49,090 nt of DNA from the NCBI GenBank assembly GCA_015179025.1, contig WHUX01000310.1, positions 1 through 49,090 of the forward strand, read 5' to 3'. Below, one piece after another: positions 10,457-20,739 of the stretch (positions are counted from its first letter, which is position 1; each line of letters starts with the position of its first letter). Both the position numbers and the translations under genes were made by a program. The DNA is from Terfezia claveryi (lineage: Eukaryota; Ascomycota; Pezizomycetes; Pezizales; Pezizaceae). The notes beneath the pieces are model-generated. The model was not told the DNA's origin. It was given only the letters and a program-made list of their open reading frames with translations, and did no database searches.

Positions 10457-10520
10457 TATATCTTATTTGATTGTCTGTCCACAACCAAATGCAGCTGGTT
10501 ATATGATACGATCGTCAAGT

Positions 10521-11040
10521 TACTTTTCTTTTTTGGCATCTTTCTGTAGTGATAGTGTGGTGGCTGATAATCCTTAAGATCTCCCCTCGACTGATGGTTT
10601 TGTTGGCTCAGTGGCTCATATAGCTGGTTAGGCTAAATGTCAGGATCCTGATATTTCTTATGATCCTGGTTTTTCTTCGTCTACTGGTCTAGAATCTAGT
10701 TCTAGTTCTTTCAGCAAGAGTATCACTTTTTCTGATTGGTGTATAGAGGTAGACATTGAGGGTGCAGAGGTATTGGTAGAGATGTCTGGGCCTAAGGAAG
10801 GTTCTGATGGAGGTAATTCTTTTCTGGAGGAAATGGCTGCAGTGAAGGCAGCGAGATTTGAGCCTTACAATTGTGATGCTTAGTTGTTTAGACCAATTAT
10901 TCCTGGGACTTGGGAGGCCAGTTTTTCAATAGTGTACTGGATTTACAGGTACAGATGTAATGGCAGTTGCCAGGAGTGCAAGATGAGTTGTCAATCTTAT
11001 TGGGAAAAGTGTTGTGAATAAGGGTCAGATTGTTTAATGT
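10521..11040 (+). pseudogene. Unidentified plus-strand coding relic, Ser-rich then Cys-rich
   Basis: Divergent from the gene at 9530-10456, one plus-strand frame stays open for long runs: a Ser-rich, acidic segment from about 10640 to 10880, with TAA at about 10575 and TAGs at about 10636 and 10881. It continues into a Cys-rich segment at about 10960-11020 (CNGSCQECKMSC). No family is recognised. The opposite strand also has open segments, so the coding strand is uncertain. It may be part of the same decayed element as its neighbour. Confidence 0.25.
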
Positions 11041-11576
11041 CAGATACCACTACCCGTTAGAGCTCTGCTTAGCTTGCTTCTAAGTCTTTTGTTGATGTAC
11101 TGCAGTTGAGAGTCTGATGTCTCATTTGTTGGATTTTTTGTTAGCTAGCTAGTTGAATAAAGATATCGATTTTATATATGCACTTGTGTGTCGAATTGTA
11201 TACACTTGTGTAAGTATAATAAAGGTATCTGAAGGTTGATTAGGCCTTAGATTTAAGAGTAAAGATTAGGTAAGTAAGTTAAAAAAAATATAACGAATAG
11301 TACTAGAAAGTAGTCATTCAGTACCGTTTATACAATCTATATGCATAGACATGGACGTTTGTGTATTTCGGTTCTGCTAAAGTAAGACCTCAGAAGGGTA
11401 GGGAGATTACTATGTGAGACGTTCCTGGAGGGAACAGTAATTAACTGATGTAATCCATCTTATATGATTTGTACTATCTAACTTGAAGCTATATGATCTT
11501 GATCTGATTGGAATATAGGCTTGCTTGCTCTATGTGCTTGCTTGTCTTCTTCTTGTGGATTCTAGAGGGAGTCCAG
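11041..11576. other. AT-rich DNA with no recognisable gene
   Basis: Short frames only. No repeat pair, RNA gene or family signature was recognised. It may belong to the LTR or leader of the decayed element on either side. Confidence 0.4.
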
Positions 11577-11830
11577 TAGCCTATTTATACTCCTCTGAGA
11601 TCTAATAACTAAGGAAAATAAATACAATAAAGGGTGGCACACCAGAAGGTAGTACACTATACAAAAGGGGTCATGTGGCTATAGTAAGGAGTCACATGCC
11701 ATAAACGATAGTCATGTGACCATAGTAATAAGTCACATGCTATAAAAGATGGTCATGTGGCTATAGTAATAAGTCACATACCTTAAACAGAGGTCACGCG
11801 GCCATGTCCTCATATGGCAAGTGCCATGGA
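11577..11830 (-). promoter_or_regulatory. TATA-like box with upstream 41-bp tandem repeats
   Basis: The minus strand reads TATAAATAG at 11581-11589. Upstream of it in that orientation, plus-strand 11669-11800 holds three full repeats and one partial repeat of about 41 bp, each opening GTCATGTGRCYATAGTAA and containing AGTCACATR, so every unit carries GTCATGTG and CACATG half-sites facing each other. This looks like a promoter with upstream binding sites, perhaps an LTR serving the minus-strand gene at 9530-10456. No inverted TG/CA ends could be fixed, so the LTR idea is unproven. Confidence 0.35.
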
Positions 11831-12926
11831 ACTGTCTATAGTAAATTCAGCGTGCTACGGATGCTTATAAAGTAATAGGAGATAGTAGAAGGCTAGTTCT
11901 TCAACTGAGAGGCTTAATTATATAACGTGGTAGTAATATAGGAAATACAAAAGTATATAATCAATTATATAAGCAATGAAATAACGTTCTCTATTACATA
12001 ATAACTGGAATCAGCCATACATGAAGGCCAACAAAAACAGACTAGAACCAATGACGAGGTCACAATACTCACCAAAGACCTCCTCTCATACTAGGCCGAC
12101 CTCGCCTCCTGCCAAAGCAACCTTGTGACTGCCCAGAATAACTTAATCAACAAAAGAAGAACTATCTAGACTCTGAATAGGGCCCTGGACACGATTGGAA
12201 GCCAAGCAGCTCCAGCACCCCAAGTATCCTAGGTACCCAAGACCTAGGATCTCTCTACCCTACTGAAGTTTAATGGTGACAGGACTCACCTGAAAGCCTG
12301 GAAAAATTCTATCAAGATCAAATTGAATAGGAATGCTGCAAAGTTCTCTACTATTCAACACTGATTAGCCTATGTATATGGCCTACTATCGGGCATAGCT
12401 TTGGACCAGGTCCAATCCTATGTGCTCAATGACCACTTTAACCTCCCCAACATCACTGCTTTATTCACAATCCTCAACCACACTTTTGGAGATCCAGATG
12501 CCATGGGTATAGCAACTCATGCTCTCTGAGAACTAAAACTGAGAGGACATGACCTCTCAGCATATGTGGCTGAATTCTTAAGGTTGGCAGCAGAGGTAGA
12601 GTGGAACAATCAGGTGAAGTGGGAACAATTCGAGGAAGGCCTCAATAGTGAACTCAAAAAGGCCCTCTTACACTCTCCAGATGTTAAAACTCTTAATGAA
12701 TACATTGATTAAGTATCGAAGATGGAGCAAAAATTAGTTAGATTGGAAGCCCAGACCAGTGCCTCCAGTACCTATCGGCCTGCAAGAGTACAGTACTCCC
12801 AGAGCCAAACATAGCAACTGCAACTTCAGAACCTGAGCCTTCAGACTCAACCTACAGCTAATAAGCCAGCCTACCCATCCCTTGTGGCTGGCGGCACCAC
12901 CCCTATAGATTTATCATTAGGAAGGC

Positions 12927-13560
12927 TGTAATGTAAGGCGGCGTGCTACATAACCAACTCTCTACTGCCGGGCGGCAGTACTAGAGTTTACTACAGCAAA
13001 CTATAGGTGCACAGAACCTATAGCTTCTGTTTAAGTATATCTTGCTGTATATATTCCATTGTTGCTCTAGTTGTAAAAGATAGACCCGACCGGCCTACTA
13101 CTTGTTATTGGAACATAGAGGGAGATGGGCCCAAACGGGCCCAGAATATAATAGCTCAATACTGTTATTATTTCTACTATAATGTTTCTGTCTCTATCTC
13201 TGGCTTGAACTGACTTGAACGCTCCTCCAACAAAGGGGAATTCAGGGGACTATATACTGTCCACAGTGGGGCAGTGCTGGGGCAGTGCTGGGGCAGTGCG
13301 CCATCATCTGACCCATTACATGATTTGAAATCAACATGATAGAAACTGCCAGAAACTACTAGGAAATAGAACTACAAGTATCGCGTGACCCTTCCAATGA
13401 GTCACGCTCATTACTATAATGAAATACATGAGTTACTATACCTTTATTATCATCTGCCGGCCGACGCTGGCGGCCTGATAATAGCTTATTCCACTAAGTT
13501 AAAAGTTGGTATGTAACGGGAGTTACATTTCATTGGGAAATGGAATGTAACTTCCTTACA
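12927..13560. repeat. Left LTR of the nested non-autonomous element
   Basis: 634 bp. It contains an inverted GGGCCC-type motif (ATGGGCCCAAACGGGCCCAG), a threefold GGGGCAGTGCT repeat at about 13266-13300, and GCCGGCCGACGCTGGCGGC at about 13455. A short open frame inside it (13007-13213) recurs in the right LTR but looks accidental. Confidence 0.9.
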
Positions 13561-14066
13561 TGGCTCCCTCAAAAAAGAGAGTCCTACTCTTAAAAATTAA
13601 AGCTTTACCTTGTCACAAGTTGTTGTTTAAATATATGTTGTTATACTGATAAGATTTGTTGATACCATACAATAATAAATAACTGTTCGGTCAGGCCTCC
13701 AACCTTTCCAACACAAGTTATTAAGTTTGTCGCATATTACCAGAAAATGTGGGACCTTACAATTGAGTAACCAATTCAATTGTACTGACTTTGGTGAAGA
13801 GAACCAAGTCTGACTTTGGCAAAGAGGAACCAAGTCTTTAAATATGTATCTAAATCTTGAAGTATAAGTTGTATACTTAATAACTTCCTATTGACAAGTA
13901 CTTTTATTGTAACCTTTAGCTATTATAATAAACTCTTTGGCTCGAGTTTAGTTATAACACTTCATACTATTGTAATAGAGGTAGATACGTCTATTACTTT
14001 TCATAGAAGCTTGCTATTGTTACCACTTGAGACTTAAATAATAAAGTACTATGTCCTATTAAAAAA
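13561..14066. other. Internal region of the non-autonomous LTR element
   Basis: 506 bp, AT-rich, with no recognisable gag, protease or polymerase and only chance frames. It contains the possible primer-binding site at 13561-13570 and a nearly repeated phrase, ACTTTGGYRAAGAGRAACCAAGTC, at about 13788-13836. Confidence 0.75.
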
Positions 14067-14700
14067 TGTAATGTAAGGCGGCATGCTTCATAACCAACTC
14101 TCTACTGCCGGGCGGCAGTACTATAGTTTACTACAGCAAACTATAGGTGCACGGAACCTATAGCTTCTGTTTAAGTATATCTTGCTGTATATATTCTATT
14201 GTTGCTCTAGTTGTAAAAGATAGACCCGACCGGCCTACTACTTGTTATTGGAACATAGAGGGAGATGGGCCCAAACGGGCCCAGAATATAATAGCTCAAT
14301 ACTGTTATTATTTCTACTATACTGTTTCTGTCTCTATCTCTGGCTTGAACTGACTTGAACGCTCCTCCAACAAAGGGGAATTCAGGGGACTATATACTGT
14401 CTACAGTAGGGCAGTACTGGGGCAGTGCTAGGGCAGTGCGCCATCATCTGACCCATTACATGATTTGAAATCAACATGATAGAAACTGCCAGAAACTACT
14501 AGGAAATAGAACTACAAGTATCGCGTGACCCTTCCAATGAGTCACGCTCATTACTATAATGAAATACATAAGTTACTATACCTTTATTATCATCTGCCGG
14601 CCGACGCTGGCGGCCTGATAATAGCTTATTCCACTAAGTTAAAAGTTGGTATGTAACGGGAGTTACATTTCATTGGGAAATGGAATGTGACTTCCTTACA
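14067..14700. repeat. Right LTR of the nested non-autonomous element
   Basis: 634 bp and collinear with 12927-13560, with about twelve substitutions by eye and no indel. Several of the substitutions are C/T or G/A. Confidence 0.9.
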
Positions 14701-14865
14701 AAGGCCCTGTATGACACAAGAAGAGAGGGAATGTCACCACAACAATGGGTTGTGTATCGCCCGTGGGAAAGGGGATCACTTCATTGTAGCATGTCTCCTC
14801 CACAAGAACCGCTCCCTAGCTGCTCATGCTATATCCGAGTCATGGATTGAGGAAGTTGAAGAGTC

Positions 14866-14911
14866 AGGAAAAGGGGAGTCTCTTGCCTAGTTACTGACAC
14901 TAGCAAGGGAC
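14866..14911 (+). promoter_or_regulatory. Decayed copy of the -1 frameshift signal (gypsy B)
   Basis: At the same place as in copy A the heptamer reads A GGA AAA (14866-14872), one G-to-A change from the slippery G GGA AAA. It is followed by the same 5-nt spacer. The hairpin is kept: GTCTCTTG (14878-14885) pairs with CAAGGGAC (14904-14911) through one G-U pair, and the inner CTAGT/ACTAG stem is unchanged. Confidence 0.65.
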
Positions 14912-16023
14912 CTGCCTAGAGTTATTTATCTTTGTCTGTATTTTCTTTGCCTACACCTATGTCTGTTAATGAATCTTACTTGTTTGGTAAGCATTTTGTA
15001 GTACTAATAACTATTAAATTTAATGGTAAAATAGTATTAATATTAGCTCTTATAGATTATGGTGCTTCGGGGATTGCATTTGTTGATTAGGCCTTCATTA
15101 GTAAAAACTCCATACCAACCTCTAAATTAAAGACCCCCCGCCTTCTCGCTGTTATCGATAGCCATCCTATCTCTTCCAGGGCTATCACTGACCTCGCTTA
15201 TTTACCCAGTGCTATTAGAGACCATTCGGAGAGTCTCCTGATATTTGTGACTAAGTTCAAATACCCCATTATTCTGGAGATCCCCTGGCTCCACATGCAT
15301 GTTGTCTCTGTTAACTTTGGCTTTTACACCTTGAACTTCAACAGCGGGTATTGCGAGAAGTACTATAGTGCCCTACAGACTACTATTAAAGGATTATGTG
15401 CCTTGCCACCCCTAGTAGAGGACCCTAGGCAGGTGGTGACTCCACTAAAACTCCTCAATATCAACTTCATTGGAGCAGGGGCCTTTGCTTACCTTGCTAG
15501 AAGGCACAAGCTAAAAGCCCATACTCTATTGATCTGTGAAGTTAACCTGAAAATCAATAAGCTGCGGTCCAAGGAAGAATGAAAGTCCATAGTTTCGGGG
15601 GAATACTACGAATTCATTGACTTATTCTCTGAGAAAGCCATAGAGAAGCTGGCACCATATTGACCTTACAATCATATGATCCCCTTGGTAGAAGGAAAGA
15701 CTTCCCTTTATGGCCTGCTCTATGGAATGTCTCAGCTGGAATTGGAGGCTCTAAAGAAGTACTTGGATGACAACCTCAATAAGAGCTTCATTCGGCACAG
15801 CTCTTCCCTGGCAGGCGCCCCGGTATTATTTGTGAAGAAAACTAATGGCTCTCTCTGGCTGTGTGTTGATTATTGTAGCCTGAACAAGGTAATGGGCAAG
15901 AATAGGTACCCCTTACCCCTAATATAGGAGAGGTTAGCTAGGCTATTGAATGCCAAATAGTTCATCAAATTGGATCTGAGAGGTGCCTATAATCTGGTAT
16001 AGATTGCCGAAGGAGAGGAGTAG

Positions 16024-16680
16024 TATAAGGAAGTGGCTTACTCATACCCTATAACTAACCCTCTCCTTCATAAATGTATTTCTTATCTATTTTCTTACTC
16101 AGCAAGCATCTCAAAACACACAACATTCTGTGTGCTATCTGCCTTGCTAATATTTCAAATGCTTTCACATGTTATCACATGCTTTCACATGTTATCATAT
16201 ACTTTCATATGCTTTCACATACTTTCACATATATAAGTCAGAAAGAAGACTTAACCTATTTTGTACTAGATAGTATTTGGAAGTACTATCTAGAAGTTTC
16301 TATTATGTTGATTTCAAATCATATAAGGGTCAGATGATAGTGCACTGCCCCAGCACTGCCCCAGCACTGCCCCAGTAGAAACCTATATAGTTCTCTAAAT
16401 TTCCCTTCAGTTGGACAGATAGTTAGAACTTAGAAGATAGTTAGAGTACAATCAATATAGAAGTTCCACTAGTTAATTCTTAAGTACCTTTGGCACTCCT
16501 ATACTACTTTACCTATTACAGTAATCTTATGCTACTGGTAATAACTTTAATAGTGAAGATTAATAATATACTATTAGTAATCTACTTTGTAGTATACATT
16601 ACTAGCCTGAGATTATCTGATTAGATAAGATACTTATCTTATCTAATCTGATCTTCCAGTCCCCCTATACAACCTTTACA
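16024..16680 (-). repeat. Solo LTR related to the non-autonomous family, reversed
   Basis: It is flanked by a 5-bp duplication AGTAG (16019-16023 and 16681-16685). In minus orientation it opens TGTAAAGG and ends CCTTATA, and it is 657 bp. Its middle (about 16290-16375) matches the 634-bp LTRs in reverse, including the threefold GCCCCAGCACT repeat, while the ends differ, so it is a diverged subfamily. Without it the gypsy B frame reads straight through (Glu-Glu-Trp/stop-Lys-Thr-Ala-Phe). Confidence 0.85.
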
Positions 16681-17124
16681 AGTAGAAAACTGCATTCCAG
16701 ACACAACATAGCTACTTCAAATACAACATGATACCCTTCGGGCTAACTAATATACAGGCCTCCTTCCAGTACTTTATTAATGATACCCTAAGGGATTTCT
16801 TGTAAGTATTCTGTACAGCTTACCTTAATGATATCTTGATTTACTCCAACACTCTAATAGAACATAAAGTCCATGTCTGGCAAGTATTAGAGAGGCTGAA
16901 TCAGGCCAGATTGTATCTTAAGTCTGAGAAATATGAGTTTTATATGCAGGAGGTCAAGTACCTGAGGTTGATTATCACCACTGAAGGTATTAGAATAGAT
17001 CCTGCCAAAGTTACTACAATTTAGGAGTAGGAGACTCCAGCTAACCTTAAGGATATACAAGCTTTCCTAAGATTTGCTAACTTCTATTGCCGGTTTATTC
17101 TAGGATATTCGAAAATCATGATAT

Positions 17125-17357
17125 AGTTAGATGGCAATGAATTTAGTACCTTACATAACAGAGGGTGAGTATGTAGTATACTTTAAACCTATAATATATA
17201 TACTAAATATGCGCTAATACAGGACTCTAATATAAGGGAGGTACTTATAATAGAGGGTGAGTATATAGCATACTTTAAACCTATAATATATGTACTAAAT
17301 GTATGCTAATTCAGGACTCTAATATAAGAGGGGTACCAAATTCATTGCCATCTAACT
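17125..17357. mobile_element. Small inverted-repeat element with internal duplication (MITE-like)
   Basis: A 26-bp terminal inverted repeat (AGTTAGATGGCAATGAATTT at the left, its complement at the right) has a single mismatch. The interior is a roughly 95-bp direct duplication, each half opening AGAGGGTGAGTAT and carrying TAGTATACTTTAAACCTATAA or a close variant. No target duplication is evident, and about 0.45 kb of gypsy sequence is missing at the site. Insertion with deletion, or recombination between two insertions, would explain this. Confidence 0.75.
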
Positions 17358-17797
17358 CGATTCAACTTCAAGATCAACTATCGGCCTTAGAAGGTAGGAG
17401 GTAAGCTGGATACACTGACTGAGAGATCAGAAGATCTCCCTAAAGGGAGGGATAAAAGGCTGAAGTACTAGAATTAGGTAGTACTGAAACCTGAAAATCT
17501 CAATCTTACAGCCAATACTCTTACCAATGCTGATGCTAATACTGGTACTATTGCCAGAACCGATCTCCCTCTACAGATACAACAGGTATATGAGAATGAC
17601 CTCCTGACCAAAGACATCATCGCAGCAGTAGATTCAGGCCAGCGTTATCATGCTAAGATCTTCCTAACTGAGTGCACCATTTAGGATGGCTTTCTATATC
17701 ACCTGGACCAGCTGTATATACTGGAAAGGGACTTGCACCTCCACTTGATTAGAGAACACCATGACACGTTAGCTGCTAGCCATTCTGGAGTTGCCAA

Positions 17798-18093
17798 ACC
17801 TTATATACAATGTTGAGTTTTTGAATTGAAGAGGCACTGCAAGTACCTATAGCATTGGATATGCGCCTCTTGAAGCCACCCACTTTTCTATGACAGAAGA
17901 AGTTTTCCATGACAGAAGTGATTTTCCATAACAGAAGTAGTTTTCTGTGACAGTAGTGGATTTCTATGACAGAAGTAGTTTTCTATAACAGAAGTCTGTG
18001 ATACTGTCCTCTCTGTCCTAGAGAGTTAATAAATATATTCAATTCCCTAATGTATTGCTTGACCAGTCTACTAACTACAACAGCCTGAAAGTA
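17798..18093. repeat. Tandem TTCYATGACAGAAG repeats beside the hAT relic
   Basis: At 17886-17995 a unit of about 19 bp (TTTTCTATGACAGAAGTAG) is repeated six times with small changes. The core WTYYRTGACA resembles repeats at 38096-38280, 39090-39340 and 43425-43505. The remainder of this stretch is non-coding. Confidence 0.6.
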
Positions 18094-18294
18094 TCAACTG
18101 CCAACCCCTTTTACCAATATGTCTATCTCTCCAAACATCCTGGTCCCTTCATTTGTGATAGATTCATCCCTCACCAGGATTCTAGGGGGTACTGTATTTA
18201 AGTGGGAGGCTGAGAAGTCTGCCTGTTTCACAGAATGGTGGGAGATAACTGAATGGGCCGGCAAAGTCCGTAACAAGAATAGACTCCTATAAAA
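18094..18294 (+). pseudogene. N-terminal fragment of a fungal hAT-type transposase
   Basis: The plus strand encodes a short conserved-looking segment containing ILGGTVFKWEAEKS, FTEWWEITEW and VRNKNR before a TAA. Fungal hAT transposases begin with a Trp-rich segment of this kind ahead of the BED zinc finger. The hAT copy at 41822-44570 carries the following segment (LNRNNIFPP then the finger). Assignment rests on pattern memory of the family, so confidence is moderate. Downstream sequence is decayed. Confidence 0.4.
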
Positions 18295-19048
18295 ATAGTG
18301 GAGTAGTTAAATATAGAGTATGTTAAGTAGAATATATAAAATTTAAAGATATATAGGAAACCTTTGACAAGTTAGATAACTACTTAGAAAAGTTTTAGAA
18401 GTATTAAGAAAAGTTTTTTAATAAGCTATAAGATGAAAAAAATATTTGAAGCTAGTACTATATCAAGTTATTTAATAAATAAAAATATAGTACCTTTTAC
18501 TTTTCTATTTATTACTTTTTGCACATGGGTTTTTTAGTGAGAAGTTTAGTTTTTAATAGTTATAGTATATATATATATATATACTAGTTTTATAGTACTT
18601 CAAACTCCAGAGATAGAGATATTTATTAGTATAGTTAGTACTTACTACTATAGTTACTTAAGTTTTTTACTAATACTTATTTTTCTAGGGTTAAAAGGAC
18701 TTGTATTTAGTTAAAAATAACTTTCTTGAAATGGAAAATAATATTATAATTTAGGTAAGAGACCTATACCTACAGTAAAACCAATACCCTATTATATACT
18801 AACTATAATAGATTTATTACTTATATATATATAGGTAGTATGTTTAGAAATAAAGTATTAAAAAAGATTGCCTATTAAAATATATATCTCTTAAGTTAGC
18901 TTATATATATATATTTTCTTTAATATATTTCTATTATATTCCATTACTTGATACTCTTATATTATTATTTATTATATTTAGGTTCAGTTCCTATATATAA
19001 GCTTGACTGTAAAGTATTATGGTTTAGACTACCTAATTAATATATATT
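18295..19048. other. Very AT-rich decayed DNA
   Basis: Dominated by TA steps, including a TA repeat at about 18567-18584. No gene is seen. It is the insertion site background of gypsy C and continues at 24893. Confidence 0.6.
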
Positions 19049-19053
19049 AAACT

Positions 19054-19484
19054 TATTACAGCGTTAATTTACTTGCGAGGTATTTGACACTCGAACAGGC
19101 TTGTTCGAGTGTCAGCGTGGTATTTGACACCCGAACAGGCTTGTTCAAGTGTTAGCGTGGTATTTGACACCCGAACAGACTTGTTCGGAGTGTCTTAATA
19201 CTAGAAGGAATTAGAGAGGTAGATCACAGAGTATCACCTGCGATCGCAGGTGACATCAAGTTAGTCGGGCGCCACTCCTTTGGCCACGGCAATCGTGTAT
19301 ATAGGAAGCCGTAATTGTCGTTTCTTGTTCTTGTTCCTTACGCAACGTCTTGTATTATAACCTTGGTAATACAGACTCTGCCTTTTGTCTTGATACTTCA
19401 ATCTATAGTTATAGTCTTGTCTTCGTGCGCTCCTTGGAGTCATGTCTTTAGTTATAGCCACAGCCAACGACTTACGCCGTTACA
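19054..19484 (+). repeat. 5' LTR of gypsy C (431 bp)
   Basis: It starts TATTACAGCG, a mutated form of TGTCACGGCG in the 3' LTR (three transitions), and ends ACGCCGTTACA. It holds three copies of a 40-bp unit at about 19080-19198, each a near-perfect hairpin (GACACYCGAACA, GGCT, reverse complement), and the 16-bp palindrome ACCTGCGATCGCAGGT at about 19238. TGTATATAGG at about 19295 is a likely TATA region. Confidence 0.9.
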
Positions 19485-19533
19485 CTACATTGCGTCGATA
19501 CACTCCACTGAGCGCAACCTCTAGCTATGAACA

Positions 19534-20739
19534 ATGACTCAGCCCGTTGTTGAATTGCCGGCCGCTATTGTCGACCTAGTTCCTCATTTGCGGACTGCGT
19601 TAAATTCAGCAAACCAGGATTACACCAGAATACTCAATGAAACCATTACCCTATTAGATCAGCTATTAGGGCTACCAGACCGACGACAAGATGTTGTAAG
19701 ATTACGAACCCAAGTAACGAACTTAACGAATCAACTCACGACACGGCAACAAGAAGACACAACCTTACGCACAGCCACTCAAGAGTTACGAAATGAAGTA
19801 ACTACTTAAGAGACAGTGATTAATGAGCTTCGAACGCAGTTGGAAGATATGAGGGCTATCAATGCGACTTTGGCTCGGTTATAACCAGGAGAAGGAGGGG
19901 GTCGTTCAGAGAAGATACCCAACCCAGAAAAATTCTTTGGAAAAGACCGAAATAAGCTGCGTCCTTTCCTCACCCAACTACGACTAAAGGCTGCTACTTA
20001 TAGTAATGAACAAGCAAAACTTCGACTAGCAGTAAATTCCTTAGCTGAAGATGCCCTAGATCAGGTTACCCCTTACGTTGAAAACGATACGGTGAACTTA
20101 ACCAACCTAGCAGCACTTATTACCATTCTCGAAAATGCGTTCGGCGATCCAAATCGAGTAGCCAACGCAGAGTACAAACTACAAACGATGATTCAGGGGG
20201 CCAGGGAGTTCACTGCTTATTTTGCCGAATTCTAACGATATGCAGCTGAAACGAGTTGGGGTAATACGGCTAAGTTGGCAGCTCTAAAGCACGGACTTTC
20301 CTACCAACTACAATAAGATCTCCTCGCCATACATCCTGAGCCCACGGAGTTTAACGAGTATGTGGAAGTCTGCCAAAGGCTAGATACTCGTCGCCGCGCG
20401 CTACAAACCTAAATGCGTAATCGTGTTGGACCAACGCTCCGAATGATATCACGCCCTACTGCTCCCGCTCCAGTTAACCCCCAAATAGTTCAAACTCCCT
20501 CTACCTCGACAGCCACGGGTACTCACCCTGGGCCCATGGATTTGTCTGCAGGAAGGAAGAAGATATCTCTGGAGGAAAAAGCAAAGAGAATGGCTGAAGG
20601 AAGGTGCTATTATTGTAGAGGAATGGGACATAGAGTCAGAACTTGCCCACACGTACAAAAACGTACTCTACAAGCTGCCGAAATAGTTATGGAAACTACG
20701 AATAAGGGACTAGAAGTTGGGGAACAGGCAAAAGAATAG
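19534..20739 (+). pseudogene. Gypsy C gag with five premature TAA codons
   Basis: The order is a coiled-coil-like N-terminal region (about 19600-19860), a capsid-like core (about 19920-20400) and a CCHC zinc knuckle (C-YY-C-RGMG-H-RVRT-C) at about 20608-20649. The frame is interrupted by TAA at 19807, 19882, 20233, 20314 and 20410. Every one is explained by a single CAA-to-TAA change, that is CpA to TpA. The natural TAG is at 20737-20739. Pol follows in the -1 frame, and a hairpin with a 10-bp stem (CCTCA/CTCAG arms) sits at 20741-20771. Confidence 0.88.

Larger units (their letters stand above)
12927..14700. mobile_element. Complete non-autonomous LTR retrotransposon (TRIM-like) nested in gypsy B gag
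   Basis: Two direct LTRs of 634 bp each flank 506 bp without any gag or pol. The LTRs open TGTAATGTAAGG and close CCTTACA, giving TGTAA/TTACA inverted ends. A 5-bp target duplication AAGGC lies at 12922-12926 and 14701-14705. The internal region starts TGGCTCCCTC right after the left LTR, a possible primer-binding site because tRNA 3' ends are CCA. Only a weak A-rich tract precedes the right LTR. By eye the LTRs differ at about a dozen of 634 positions. Mobilisation would need proteins from another element. It is longer than classical TRIMs and much shorter than LARDs. Confidence 0.9.
12052..14890 (+). pseudogene. Gypsy B gag (split by a nested LTR element)
   Basis: This is a retrotransposon gag with the usual capsid-like block (LKFNGDRTHLKAW at about 12265-12303, then TFGDPDAMGIA and LSAYVAEFLRLAAE). 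It carries about nine stops, mainly TAG and TGA. The frame reaches DLSLGR at 12926, is interrupted by the element 12927-14700, and resumes at 14706 as a Pro-Cys-Met-Thr-Gln-Glu-Glu-Arg segment. One AAGGC copy must be removed for the frame to join. The zinc knuckle at about 14746-14790 has lost its second Cys (CGT, Arg), where copy A has TGC. The gag TAG is at 14888-14890. Confidence 0.8.
12050..17797 (+). mobile_element. Ty3/gypsy chromovirus, copy B (family 1), heavily mutated and interrupted
   Basis: The same gag-protease-RT-RNase H-integrase order as copy A can be followed, with stops every few dozen codons, most explained by CAG/CAA/TGG to TAG/TAA. Three younger insertions split it: 12927-14700, 16024-16680 and 17125-17357. 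Removing the first two at their target duplications rejoins the reading frame. No LTR of this family is visible at either end. The right end stops inside the integrase zinc-finger region at about 17797. Confidence 0.88.
14873..17797 (+). pseudogene. Gypsy B pol, many stops, split by two insertions
   Basis: The protease-like motif reads LIDYGASG (Cys to Tyr) at about 15052. RT runs from about 15500 to 16020, is interrupted by the solo LTR 16024-16680, and continues 16686-17118 with YLND (AAT at 16827-16829). The element 17125-17357 follows, and beyond it the text resumes in the RFNFKI motif at the end of RNase H, so about 0.45 kb of RNase H is missing. The linker and integrase N-terminus continue to about 17797. 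Dozens of TAG/TAA/TGA stops are present. Clearly non-functional. Confidence 0.85.

Noticed and set aside
13007..14353. Two nearly identical 68-codon frames suggesting a duplicated gene
   Set aside because: They are the same position in the two LTRs of one element, with no coding signature.
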